DNA of 22,168 nt from assembly GCA_900542045.1 (NCBI GenBank), contig UQMI01000054.1:1-22168 (forward strand). Reading direction: 5' to 3'. The translations under genes and the position numbers were made by a program. Every line of letters begins with the position of its first letter. Position 1 is the stretch's first letter. Below the pieces are notes generated by a model. It made no database searches. It worked only from the letters and a program-made list of their open reading frames with translations, and was not told the origin of the DNA. This document shows positions 13,139-21,228 of this stretch, piece by piece. This DNA is from an uncultured Blautia sp. Lineage in GTDB: Bacteria; Bacillota; Clostridia; Lachnospirales; Lachnospiraceae.

Positions 13139-14817
13139 ATCCCAGTATCCGAGACGCCCTTCTCCTTCCTGGAAACTGCCGTTGTATACACAGTTTCCGC
13201 CGGCAAGGATACCCTGTCCCCTTCAGTTATTTCTATCTCATCGATTTTCTTCAATGACACGTTGCTGATCCGTATTCCTGCAGTTGACCCTGCCGCCCCT
13301 ATATTGAATTCCAGTCGTCCGTTCGCATCATCGCTGTCCGTCATTGTAAAATCAAGAGTATACGTCTGCTTCTCCTCTGTAAGACTGATAGTTGCATCTT
13401 CAAGATAACGCTGGAAAGATCTGTCAGGCGCAGATACGCCTACTTTCATTGTTCTGTCCGCATCTGCATATGCATCAAAGCAAAGCCGGTATACACCGCC
13501 CTGTTTCATGGGGAGATCCGGCTGCACAAGCTGGACACTGTAGTCCACTGTACCCTCATTTGCAGTATTTACTGCAATTTCATTGTCACCGATCTCAGCT
13601 CCGGCTTCGCCGCCCAGTGCTGTAAGGAATATCCAGTCTTTATCATCTGTCAGGTCTTCTTTTCCGGAGAAATCTCCATTGACAACATAGTTGCCGTTTT
13701 CATCAGGATCTCTTAAAATGACTTCTTCAACAGGTTTTGTAACATTTTCGTCATAACTGTCTTTCTGATATACTTTCACATAGTCAATATAATATGCCGA
13801 ATTTGCAATATCTGTCGTCTCGTCCGGATTGCCGGGCCAGTTTCCACCGACTGCAAGATTCAGGATAATATAAAATGGCTGATCAAACGGAGCGGGATAT
13901 GTAACTTCTCCCTGTCCTTCTGTTACCGAATACCAGTTACCCTCTGTGTGAATCAGTTTTCCATCAACGTACCAGCTGATTTTCCCCGGCTCCCATTCCA
14001 TGTCGAACACATGATATTCGTCTGCGAATGTTCCTTTCTCTAAAGTATAACTTCCCTGACTCTCGCTGTGAGGATTTCCATAATGTATAGTTCCATATGA
14101 AGTATCCGTATCATTTCCGAGCACTTCCATAATATCAAGCTCACCGCACCGCGGCCACTGTCCGTACAAATTTTCATCTGTCGGCATCATCCAGAATGCA
14201 GGAAGGAATCCCTGACCTTCTGGTACCTTAACTCTCGCTTCAAACAGACCGTATTTGAAGTCATGTTTATTCTGTGTATTTACCCGCCCGGAAGTATAGG
14301 ACACACTTCCGTCTTCATTCACCGTCTCTACAGGTTTCAGTACAAGGCTTCCGTCCTCAATGTAAATATTTTCCGGTGAATCCACATAGGACTGGAGCTC
14401 ATTATTCACCCAGCCCGGATCATGCAATTCCACATTCCAGTCGTCACGGTTGAGAGAATCCCCTTCGAACTGGTCTTCCCATTTCAGATTATATCCTTCA
14501 TAGGACAGATCTGTATCCTGATCATGATTTTTATTTTCCGTCCGGTATGTAATCACTGCTTTCAATGTAACTTCCTCACCATCTATCGTAATCGTCTTTT
14601 CAATCTCTTCCGTTCTCTCTTCTGCAGCCTTATCTCCGGGTTCTGCTGCTTTCGCAGTCATAGATGTCGGAAGAAGAGTGCCTGCCATTGCCATCCCAAG
14701 AAGAAGAGAAAGTAAATGTCTGCCTTTCCGCTTTCTTGCAACAACAATAATAATACACAAACTTGCCGCACCGGCAATACACCAGGGGATAATATTGGCT
14801 GTATCTCCTGTCTGCAC
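13135..14817 (-). CDS. GH16 endo-beta-1,3(4)-glucanase (laminarinase-like), 5'-fused and 3'-frameshifted
   Basis: The catalytic domain spans about residues 108-351 of this frame, with the GH16 signature GELDIMEVLG: nucleophile E226 and acid/base E231. It starts at YNLKWEDQFEGDSLNRDDW and ends at YYIDYVKVYQ, as in bacterial laminarinases. A CBM4/9-like module follows (NGDFSG to ISNVSLKK). A signal peptide (KRKGRHLLSLLLGMAMAG, AKA-AE cleavage) lies at residues 29-59, but no start codon remains for it. The frame runs upstream in phase through a wall-sorting tail (QTGDTANIIPW, hydrophobic stretch, RKRK) that belongs to another gene; the GTG at 14817 is not a real start. At the 3' end a missing base, probably in the G run at 13218-13221, puts the remaining modules in another frame. 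Extracellular beta-glucan hydrolysis is the likely original role; it is probably inactive as read. Confidence 0.85.
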   Translation of the reverse strand: MQTGDTANIIPWCIAGAASLCIIIVVARKRKGRHLLSLLLGMAMAGTLLPTSMTAKAAEPGDKAAEERTEEIEKTITIDGEEVTLKAVITYRTENKNHDQDTDLSYEGYNLKWEDQFEGDSLNRDDWNVELHDPGWVNNELQSYVDSPENIYIEDGSLVLKPVETVNEDGSVSYTSGRVNTQNKHDFKYGLFEARVKVPEGQGFLPAFWMMPTDENLYGQWPRCGELDIMEVLGNDTDTSYGTIHYGNPHSESQGSYTLEKGTFADEYHVFDMEWEPGKISWYVDGKLIHTEGNWYSVTEGQGEVTYPAPFDQPFYIILNLAVGGNWPGNPDETTDIANSAYYIDYVKVYQKDSYDENVTKPVEEVILRDPDENGNYVVNGDFSGKEDLTDDKDWIFLTALGGEAGAEIGDNEIAVNTANEGTVDYSVQLVQPDLPMKQGGVYRLCFDAYADADRTMKVGVSAPDRSFQRYLEDATISLTEEKQTYTLDFTMTDSDDANGRLEFNIGAAGSTAGIRISNVSLKKIDEIEITEGDRVSLPAETVYTTAVSRKEKGVSDTGM

Positions 14818-15150
14818 TGTTCCTGTATCTTCCGTCCGGCCTCCGCTCTGCTGATCAGACAGACCGCTGTCTTCAGAGCCTTCAGTTCCCTGCGGCTTTT
14901 CCGTATCAGGTTTCTCCTGCTCTGCTCCTGATGTCTTTCGTACAAGTCTGACTGTGCTTTATCTGGTTTCACCGATATCTATATTTTTAATTTGTGTTTT
15001 CCACTGTTCCGGCGATGATATTCCGTCTGATCTGTTTCAATGGAAAATACCGGTTCCCCGGCTTTTGTTGCTGCAATTACCGTAGTATTTCCCAACAACA
15101 CTGCAACAACAGCCGCAAGTATCCGACTGTTATTCTTTTTTCTTCGTCAT
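14724..15150 (-). pseudogene. Secreted, wall-anchored protein reduced to its two ends
   Basis: The start ATG (15148-15150) overlaps the GH3 stop as ATGA, with an AGGAGG ribosome-binding site, so it was translationally coupled to the glucosidase. After an extra A in the A6 run (T6 at 15136-15141) the frame gives a signal peptide, KKNNSRILAAVVAVLLGNTT and VIAATKAGEPVFSIETDQTE. After a further shift comes SPEQWKTQIKNIDIGET, then DKAQSDLY, and then, in the frame that runs into GH16, RKTSGAEQ followed by a Glu/Pro/Ser-rich linker and the sorting signal QTGDTANIIPW, a hydrophobic stretch and RKRK. Signal peptide and anchor are thus only about 75 residues apart, and the functional domains are gone. 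Gene order suggests a surface glycan-binding or -degrading protein of the beta-glucan locus. Confidence 0.65.
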
Positions 15151-17600
15151 TTCTGCGCCTCCTCACTTAATTTTCTCACCAATGCTATGATTCTCCCCGC
15201 ACATTCGCGGATCTCTTTCTCTGTCAATTCACCCTGCGCATATGCCTGCCGGATATTCTCGTCGTCATCACAGTTCCCGGGCATGATGATATCATTTCCG
15301 GCAGCCGCACATTTCCACGGGATACTTCCGTCTTCCGGCACTGTCGTGTTCCAGTCTGACATAATCACTCCCTGAAATCCCCACTCTTCCCGCGCAACGA
15401 CCGTGCAAAGGTCACGGCTGTTTGCCGCGTGGACTCCGTTGATCAGATTGTAGGAAGACATGATTGCCGCCGGCGCGCTTTCTTTTACCGCGATCTCAAA
15501 ACCGCGCAGATAGATCTCACGGAGCGCCCGCTCAGAAACACAGGCATCCACTCCCATCCGGTTATCTTCCTGATTATTGCAGGCAAAATGCTTGATCGTC
15601 ACACCGCATCCTGTTTTATACTGCACTCCCCAGGTAACTGCGGAGGCAAGTACTCCCGAGAGAAGCGGATCTTCCGAGAAATATTCAAAGTTACGTCCGC
15701 ATAAAGGATTCCGCTGGATATTCATGCCTGGCGCCAGCCAGAGGTCTACCTGAAATTCTCTCATTTCTTCCGCAACCGCACATCCGAACTCAGTGAGCAG
15801 TTCAGGATCCCATGTCTGTGCCAGGGCAGTGCCTACCGGGAATGCCGTACAGTACTGATAATATGTATCCGCATTTTTGTGAATTTTCATCGGCTCCAAA
15901 AATCCGTTTTCAAGAGATCCGAGAACGCCGGTTCCGTAGACGAAGTCTGTCTCCTTATCGACCTGATAACTCTGTCTGAGTCGAAGACCGGCCGGTCCAT
16001 CCGCCATGATCAGAGAACGGATCCGGTACTTCTCTTCCAATGTCTCTGTTGTCTCCCCAGCAGAACCGGGCACGCGGATTCCGGCTGATCCAAGTGTGCT
16101 TGCTCCCGCTGTAATGTTTCCGTAGAGAAGCGGAATCAGATCCTCTACAGGATACTGTTCTTCTGCCGGTGATACATACTGGATTTCCGGTTGGCTGCAT
16201 GGCACGAATTCATATACCGGTATTGCTTTTTCCTTTGCTTCCTCCGCTCTGGTTTCGCTGTTTCCGGAGCTGTCCCGGTACAGTTCTTCAAACGGCTCTT
16301 TCCGGGGACAGATCCGGTGCGTTTTCTCCAGAACCACTTCCCGGGAAACTGTAAGATAAGCCGAGAGCACAGCAGAATCCAAGCTGTTTCCCACCCATAT
16401 ACCGTATGTTCCTGCTTCCACGATCCACGCCTGCCGTTCTTCAGAAAATACGGCAAGCTGCTTCTGCCGGATCTCCACAGTTACTTCCCGGCTCTCTCCC
16501 GGCATCAGACGGTCTGTCTTTGCAAATCCCGCAAGTCTTCGGCTCTCTTTTTCAATTCCGACCTGAGGAAAAGATACATATACCTGCGCCACTTCTCTGC
16601 CGGCATAGCTTCTTCCTGTATTTGTGACCGCGATCCGCGCCTGAATCGAAGATTTCTCCGTCTGCAGGTCTTGGAATTCCAGTTTAAACGATGTATAGGA
16701 AAGTCCGTATCCGAAAGAAAACAGCGGCTTTACGCCAAAACTTTCAAAATAACGGTATCCCACATAGATGCCTTCCCTGTACTCTTCTTTTTCCAGATTT
16801 CCGTTGAGATAGCTGTATGTATCTGCGAAGGGGTAATCCTCATACCGCCGTGCCCATGTTGTCGTCAGTTTTCCTTCCGGCACCGCCCTGCCGAAAAGAA
16901 TATCCGCAACAGCGTATCCACCTTCCTGCCCCGGCTGGGAGATATTCAGAACTGCACGGATATTCTCCGTTTCCTGAAGGATATCCGTAAGCTCAACCGG
17001 ACCGCCGGAGTTCAATATCAGAATCAGAGGAATATGAAGCCCGTCAAGGTATAATATATCCTCCCGCTCTCTGCTGCTCAGATAATAATCTCCCTTTTCA
17101 AGACGGCGGTCTTTTCCCTCTCCGGAGATTCGACTGATCATATAAACTGCCGCAGCGGCTCCTTTCAGATCTGCTTCTGTAATCCTGCGTCCGTCCGGAA
17201 GGACAAAAGGATTTGCCGCATATGCATCAAACGGATTCTGTACATGGCGCGCGTCCTCCAGTATCTTTTCTTTCCACTCTTCTCTGGCTTCTTTATAACG
17301 TTTATCATAATCTCGGATCCAGTCTTCATTTGTAACGGATGCCCCGGCTTCTTTTATTCCTCTGTAAACAGAGATGTTTTCCCTGTTATTGACATCGCCT
17401 GATCCGATGCCGCCTTTTACTGTCTTCTCTGCTCCGCTGCCGAACAGGGCAACAGGAGCCGAAGTCTTCAGCGGGAGCACTCCCTCGTTTTTAAGGAGTA
17501 CGATTCCTTCTGCCGCCGCTCTTCTCGCCAGCTTTCTGTGTTTTTCTTCGCGTGCGGACAACTCCTGCTTCAGGCTTCCGCTGTGTGTCCATTTTTTCAT
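15147..17600 (-). CDS. Beta-glucosidase, glycoside hydrolase family 3, with swapped domain order
   Basis: An 817-residue protein without signal peptide, hence cytoplasmic. The usual GH3 order is reversed: the alpha/beta sandwich domain comes first (ARRAAAEGIVLLKNEGVLPL at about 25-45, FGYGLSYTSF near 300), then an Fn3-like domain (about 310-410). The TIM-barrel domain comes last: MADGPAGLRLR, LAPGMNIQRNPLCGRNFEY, KHFACNNQEDNR, and GVIMSDWNTT with the nucleophile near D749. This arrangement is known from rumen and gut Clostridia such as the Ruminococcus albus and Butyrivibrio glucosidases. It should release glucose from imported beta-gluco-oligosaccharides; the exact linkage is not shown. The start ATG has AGAGG upstream. 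An intrinsic terminator lies between it and the preceding permease gene, so it may be expressed at a lower or separate level. Confidence 0.92.
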   Translation of the reverse strand: MKKWTHSGSLKQELSAREEKHRKLARRAAAEGIVLLKNEGVLPLKTSAPVALFGSGAEKTVKGGIGSGDVNNRENISVYRGIKEAGASVTNEDWIRDYDKRYKEAREEWKEKILEDARHVQNPFDAYAANPFVLPDGRRITEADLKGAAAAVYMISRISGEGKDRRLEKGDYYLSSREREDILYLDGLHIPLILILNSGGPVELTDILQETENIRAVLNISQPGQEGGYAVADILFGRAVPEGKLTTTWARRYEDYPFADTYSYLNGNLEKEEYREGIYVGYRYFESFGVKPLFSFGYGLSYTSFKLEFQDLQTEKSSIQARIAVTNTGRSYAGREVAQVYVSFPQVGIEKESRRLAGFAKTDRLMPGESREVTVEIRQKQLAVFSEERQAWIVEAGTYGIWVGNSLDSAVLSAYLTVSREVVLEKTHRICPRKEPFEELYRDSSGNSETRAEEAKEKAIPVYEFVPCSQPEIQYVSPAEEQYPVEDLIPLLYGNITAGASTLGSAGIRVPGSAGETTETLEEKYRIRSLIMADGPAGLRLRQSYQVDKETDFVYGTGVLGSLENGFLEPMKIHKNADTYYQYCTAFPVGTALAQTWDPELLTEFGCAVAEEMREFQVDLWLAPGMNIQRNPLCGRNFEYFSEDPLLSGVLASAVTWGVQYKTGCGVTIKHFACNNQEDNRMGVDACVSERALREIYLRGFEIAVKESAPAAIMSSYNLINGVHAANSRDLCTVVAREEWGFQGVIMSDWNTTVPEDGSIPWKCAAAGNDIIMPGNCDDDENIRQAYAQGELTEKEIRECAGRIIALVRKLSEEAQK

Positions 17601-17645
17601 TATTCATACCTCTTTATCCGTCATCATTTTTCAGTCATGGTATAA

Positions 17646-17703
17646 AGAAACCGCCATAGCGTTCTCCTGCATATTCTGATAGGATTGCCCTATGACGGTT
17701 TCT
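17646..17703 (-). terminator. Intrinsic terminator-like hairpin between permease and GH3 genes
   Basis: AGAAACCGCCATAG (17646-17659) and CTATGACGGTTTCT (17690-17703) form a 14-bp stem with one G-U pair in the minus-strand RNA, a 30-nt loop, and a U-rich tail (the arm ends in UUUCU, followed by UUAU). It lies 19 nt after the permease stop and would reduce transcription into the GH3 gene. Confidence 0.65.
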
Positions 17704-17721
17704 CAGTTTACTTCTGTCCCT

Positions 17722-18567
17722 CTATTCCTTTACACCGCCGAGTGTCACACCCGCAATAATGTATTTAGATAGAAGCAGATATACGATAATGATCGGGACG
17801 ATCGCTACCGTGATCATCATATAAATTTTTCCCATATCAAAGTTCATGTAATCCGCACCTCGAAGCGTTGCAATCAAGATCGGGACAGTCATCTTATCCT
17901 TGGATTGAATTACCAACGCAGGAATGAAGTAATTATTCCATGATCCTACAAACGAGAAGATTGCCTGCACCGCGATCGCCGGCTTCATGATCGGAAGCAC
18001 GATCCGGTTGAAAGTCCGGAATTCTCCGGAGCCGTCGATCCTTGCCGCTTCTACAAGCGACAGCGGAAGGGATGACTGCAGATAACTGTACATAAAATAG
18101 AATACAGCCGGTGACGCAATGGACGGTATGATCAGCGGAAGAAGCGAATCATACATCCCCATATTTGTGATCAGGCGCAGGAATCCCATCGCCGTCACCT
18201 GCGTCGGCATGACAAGGATTGCCATGATAAATGTAAACGCAGCCTTTTTTGCCTTAAAATCATAGGCATACAGACCGTAAGCCGTCAGCGATGAAAAATA
18301 TGTACATAACGCCGCGGAACAGGTCGATACGATCAGGCTGTTCAGGATTCCCTTAAACATCGGGAAGCTTCCGTCATTTGCCACGTTCTTCAGATTTTCG
18401 AGAAAATATGTTCCCGGGATCGCCGAAAATCCTTTCTGCAGATCCGCATGGGAGCGCGTCGCATTCACGATCAGTATGTAAAAGAAGAACAGGCATAAAA
18501 ATGATAACAGTATCAGCACCACATAAGCCAGTATTGTCTGGCCGTGTTTAGCCTTTTTCGACTTCAT
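17722..18567 (-). CDS. Carbohydrate ABC transporter permease, MalG/MsmG type
   Basis: A 281-residue inner-membrane protein with six hydrophobic segments (first at residues 11-34). The EAA motif EAARIDGSGEFRTFNRIVLP at residues 173-192 is the cytoplasmic loop that docks the ATPase. It ends in TLGGVKE, a common end of MalG-like proteins. It pairs with the MalF-type permease, whose stop is 3 nt upstream of this ATG; the AGGAG ribosome-binding site overlaps the end of that gene. No ATPase gene is present in the window, as is common where one shared MsmX/MalK-type ATPase serves many sugar importers. The adjacent GH3 and GH16 genes point to beta-gluco-oligosaccharides as substrate. Confidence 0.93.
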   Translation of the reverse strand: MKSKKAKHGQTILAYVVLILLSFLCLFFFYILIVNATRSHADLQKGFSAIPGTYFLENLKNVANDGSFPMFKGILNSLIVSTCSAALCTYFSSLTAYGLYAYDFKAKKAAFTFIMAILVMPTQVTAMGFLRLITNMGMYDSLLPLIIPSIASPAVFYFMYSYLQSSLPLSLVEAARIDGSGEFRTFNRIVLPIMKPAIAVQAIFSFVGSWNNYFIPALVIQSKDKMTVPILIATLRGADYMNFDMGKIYMMITVAIVPIIIVYLLLSKYIIAGVTLGGVKE

Positions 18568-18570
18568 AAC

Positions 18571-19533
18571 CTATCTCCTCCCCTTCCGCGCTTCTTTAAG
18601 TTTTCGTTTCGCCGCTTTCGAGCCATAGCCGTCATCGTTATTTCCATTCGTCATCCTGTATACAAAGAAGCACAGGATACCGCTTACGATAAACAGATAT
18701 ACAGACAAGGCGCCCGCCATACCGTAGTTTCTGCTCTCCAGATGGCTGTTCAGGAACATGATAAGCGTCATGGACGTACGGTCCGGATTACCCTGCCCGT
18801 TTGTCAGGATCTGCGGTACATCGAACATCTGCAGGCCGCCGATGATCGAAGTGATCAGTGTGTAGGCAAGGATCGGCCGGATCAGCGGGAGCGTAATATA
18901 GAAGAATCTCTTGACGCTGGTACAGCCGTCCAGCTCACAGGCTTCAAATATATCCTGGCTGATTCCCATGATCGCCGCCATAAGCATAATTGTTGTGTTA
19001 CCAAACCACATCAGGAAGTTCATAAGACCGACCAGTGATCTTGTCCCTAACACAGAGCCCAGGAAGTCGATCGGTTCGCTGATCCATCCCAAAGATGTCA
19101 GGATTGAATTGATCGGACCATTTGTCGAAAACATCGCAAAGAACAGCATGGCAAACGCAGACGCCATGATCAGGTTCGGAAGATAGATAACGACTTTAAA
19201 GAACTGCTTGCCTTTGATCTTCAGACGGATGTCCGTAAACCAGTTTGCAAGGAGCAGCGCGATCACGATCTGCGGAACAAAACCGATCACCCACAGGATC
19301 AGGGTGTTTCCCGCGTATTTGAGCATATCAGATCCCAGCAGGCTGATATAATTCTGCATTCCGACAAAATTCGGGCCGATTTCTTTGATGCCCGACCGGT
19401 AATATTCAAAAAAACTGTATCTGACCGTATCAATCAGCGGGATCAGAGAAAATATCAAAAAACATATAAAAAACGGCAGGATAAAAATATATCCCCACTT
19501 GGCATAGCTGACACTTTTACGTTTCTTTTTCAT
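18571..19533 (-). CDS. Carbohydrate ABC transporter permease, MalF/MsmF type
   Basis: A 320-residue membrane protein with six hydrophobic segments (first at 12-34: WGYIFILPFFICFLIFSLIP) and a basic C-terminal tail. The EAA motif EACELDGCTSVKRFFYITLP lies at residues 197-216. It is the partner of the MalG-type permease immediately downstream. The ATG at 19533 has AAAGGA about 11 nt upstream; MKKKRKSVSY is a typical N-terminus for this group. A 9-bp GC-rich hairpin separates it from the binding-protein gene, which probably allows more binding protein than permease to be made. It belongs to the CUT1 class by sequence. Confidence 0.93.
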   Translation of the reverse strand: MKKKRKSVSYAKWGYIFILPFFICFLIFSLIPLIDTVRYSFFEYYRSGIKEIGPNFVGMQNYISLLGSDMLKYAGNTLILWVIGFVPQIVIALLLANWFTDIRLKIKGKQFFKVVIYLPNLIMASAFAMLFFAMFSTNGPINSILTSLGWISEPIDFLGSVLGTRSLVGLMNFLMWFGNTTIMLMAAIMGISQDIFEACELDGCTSVKRFFYITLPLIRPILAYTLITSIIGGLQMFDVPQILTNGQGNPDRTSMTLIMFLNSHLESRNYGMAGALSVYLFIVSGILCFFVYRMTNGNNDDGYGSKAAKRKLKEARKGRR

Positions 19534-19555
19534 AAAGTATCATTCCTTTCTATTT

Positions 19556-19594
19556 CCGGCAGCCGCACAGACTGTCCGTCCGCTGGGCTGCCGG
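19556..19594 (-). other. Intercistronic hairpin between binding protein and permeases
   Basis: CCGGCAGCC (19556-19564) pairs with GGCTGCCGG (19586-19594), with a 21-nt loop and no U tract. It begins 10 nt after the stop of the binding-protein gene. In sugar-importer operons such hairpins stabilise the upstream mRNA or partly terminate, raising the ratio of binding protein to permease. Confidence 0.55.
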
Positions 19595-19603
19595 CTTGCT
19601 GCA

Positions 19604-20989
19604 TTATTCGGGCCACTCAACCTCTGTGATATCCGGATAACGTTCTTTGATCGCGGTCTCGAAATTCTCTTTTGCCTTATCAAAGTCTACATTACCCTGG
19701 AAATAATCGCTGAATGAGTTCTGGAACAGCTCGACACATCCAAGATCATATGCGGAAAGAGGAGCGATCTCTATATTTTCCGCTACCGGCGCATAGTACT
19801 CATACGCATTCTGTCCGCCGAGGAAATCAGATGCATATGCATCGTCTGCGGCTGCTTCTTCCATACCGCTTACCGTATTGGTAAAGTCAAGATAATCCTG
19901 TGAGATCTTCAGCAGTGTATCTTTTTCCGCTGTCATTGCCAGGATGATATCTTTTACGTGCTCCGGATTATCCGTGCCTGTTGCCGCATGGATATAAGAA
20001 CCGCCCCAGTTGTATTCCTGCGGAGGATTTGTGACCGCCCATGCGCCGGCTTCGCCGTCCCAGTTCGGATTCAGTGTGAAATCAATCCCCCACGGCGGAA
20101 GCAGGAAAGCGAACACCTTGGAAGAAGATCCCATCGCCTTGTTCCAGTCATCATTGAACTGTCCCTTTACAGTCTTGTCCAGATATCCAGCGTCAAGCCA
20201 TTCTTTGGAATTCTCTACCCAGTCCATGATCAGCGGATCGATTTTTACTGTTGTCTCGCCGTCCGCTACCCACGGTTCGCTGATATTATTGCTGTATACA
20301 CGGAATGTATCCGCATAAGAAGCAAATGTATAATATCCTTTTGCCTTCAGCTCCTCAGCTGTCGCTTTCAGCGTATCCCAGTCTTTCACTTTTTCGCCCA
20401 CAGCCGCCGGATCATCGGTTCCGAACACATCCTTGGCAATATCTCTGCGGTATACGAGAACTCCCGGGCAGCACTGCCATGTAGAACCTCTCTGGACTCC
20501 TTCACGGTCAGAAGCTGTCGTCTTGGTGAAATCATACTGGTCTGCCAGATCCGTATCCGGATCAATTCCAAGATCTGTCAGCGGCATGGCTACATCGGCT
20601 TCTGCATCTGTATACTTATATACATAATCTGTTTCTGATAAGAAAATATCGATCTTATCATCTGCCGCCGCGTCCGCCTGGTTCATAAGCGCTTCGTCAA
20701 GTTTCTGCTGGTAGACGCCGTCCTGGTTCGGATTGATCACCCAGTGGATCTCTGTTCCGTCCTTCAATGTAGTCACTGTTCCGTCATCGGATGTGCTCTC
20801 AACTTCCGGATACACGGCCTCCAGACGGGTACGGAACTCGTCATTCCAACTGTAAATGTTGATGATCTTTCCCTCTTCCGTGCTCTCTGTTGTTCCGGAT
20901 CCTTCATCAGATCCTGAACTGCCGCAGCCTGCCAGCAGTCCTGCCGCAGTGACTGCTGCCATTAATGCAGCAAATACTCTCTTTTTCAT
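19604..20989 (-). CDS. Sugar ABC transporter substrate-binding lipoprotein
   Basis: A 461-residue extracellular solute-binding protein of the family-1 (CUT1) type. The lipoprotein signal MKKRVFAALMAAVTAAGLLA is followed by Gly and the lipidated Cys22 (lipobox LLAGC), then a Gly/Ser/Glu-rich linker. The mature part begins IINIYSWNDEFRTRLEAVYP, typical of periplasmic-binding-protein type 2 folds, and is rich in Trp and Asp residues that usually line sugar-binding clefts. A strong AGGAGG (20998-21003) precedes the ATG by 8 nt, and the operon promoter is upstream. It should capture the oligosaccharide for the two permeases downstream. The substrate is inferred as beta-gluco-oligosaccharides from the GH3 and GH16 neighbours. 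Confidence 0.92.
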   Translation of the reverse strand: MKKRVFAALMAAVTAAGLLAGCGSSGSDEGSGTTESTEEGKIINIYSWNDEFRTRLEAVYPEVESTSDDGTVTTLKDGTEIHWVINPNQDGVYQQKLDEALMNQADAAADDKIDIFLSETDYVYKYTDAEADVAMPLTDLGIDPDTDLADQYDFTKTTASDREGVQRGSTWQCCPGVLVYRRDIAKDVFGTDDPAAVGEKVKDWDTLKATAEELKAKGYYTFASYADTFRVYSNNISEPWVADGETTVKIDPLIMDWVENSKEWLDAGYLDKTVKGQFNDDWNKAMGSSSKVFAFLLPPWGIDFTLNPNWDGEAGAWAVTNPPQEYNWGGSYIHAATGTDNPEHVKDIILAMTAEKDTLLKISQDYLDFTNTVSGMEEAAADDAYASDFLGGQNAYEYYAPVAENIEIAPLSAYDLGCVELFQNSFSDYFQGNVDFDKAKENFETAIKERYPDITEVEWPE

Positions 20990-21049
20990 TGTTCATTCCT
21001 CCTCGTCTTATATTATCTACAAGGCTCCCGCCCTGCTTACGATGATGAA

Positions 21050-21055
21050 ATTATA
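21050..21055 (-). promoter_or_regulatory. Probable -10 element of the beta-glucan operon
   Basis: TATAAT on the minus strand, about 61 nt before the binding-protein ATG. The -35 region is AT-rich with no good match at 16-18 bp (TATATT or ATATTG). TTGAGC occurs twice just upstream (one copy abutting the -10). A weak -35 would suit regulation by an activator, but no regulator gene is in the window. Confidence 0.4.
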
Positions 21056-21098
21056 GCTCAATCCTGTTGCTCAATATATTATAAATTTCAAAAAAATG

Positions 21099-21147
21099 TC
21101 AGATTCATGACCCGTTTTGGTTTTTTTATTTTAGGTCATGATTCTGA
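21099..21147. repeat. 14-nt imperfect inverted repeat between the operon and the transposase
   Basis: TCAGATTCATGACC (21099-21112) and GGTCATGATTCTGA (21134-21147) match with a single mismatch, with a T-rich 21-nt loop. It lies between the sugar operon promoter and the end of the transposase unit. It could mark the boundary of the insertion element, be its insertion target, or act as a hairpin insulating the two units. The other end of the element is outside the window. Confidence 0.45.
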
Positions 21148-21228
21148 TATTTTTGCCTGCTTTTCTGATTTTTGCCATACTCAGTTTCTTATATAATTCC
21201 CCATAGAATAATAAATACTGAATAGGTA

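Noticed and set aside
13205..13226. Programmed ribosomal frameshift in GH16
   Set aside because: The direction (-1) would fit, but no X-XXY-YYZ slippery site or following structure is evident, and neighbouring genes carry similar homopolymer indels.
16191..17054. Plus-strand open frame of 287 codons inside the GH3 gene
   Set aside because: It is a shadow of the GH3 coding frame, Cys/Phe/Arg-rich and without domains.
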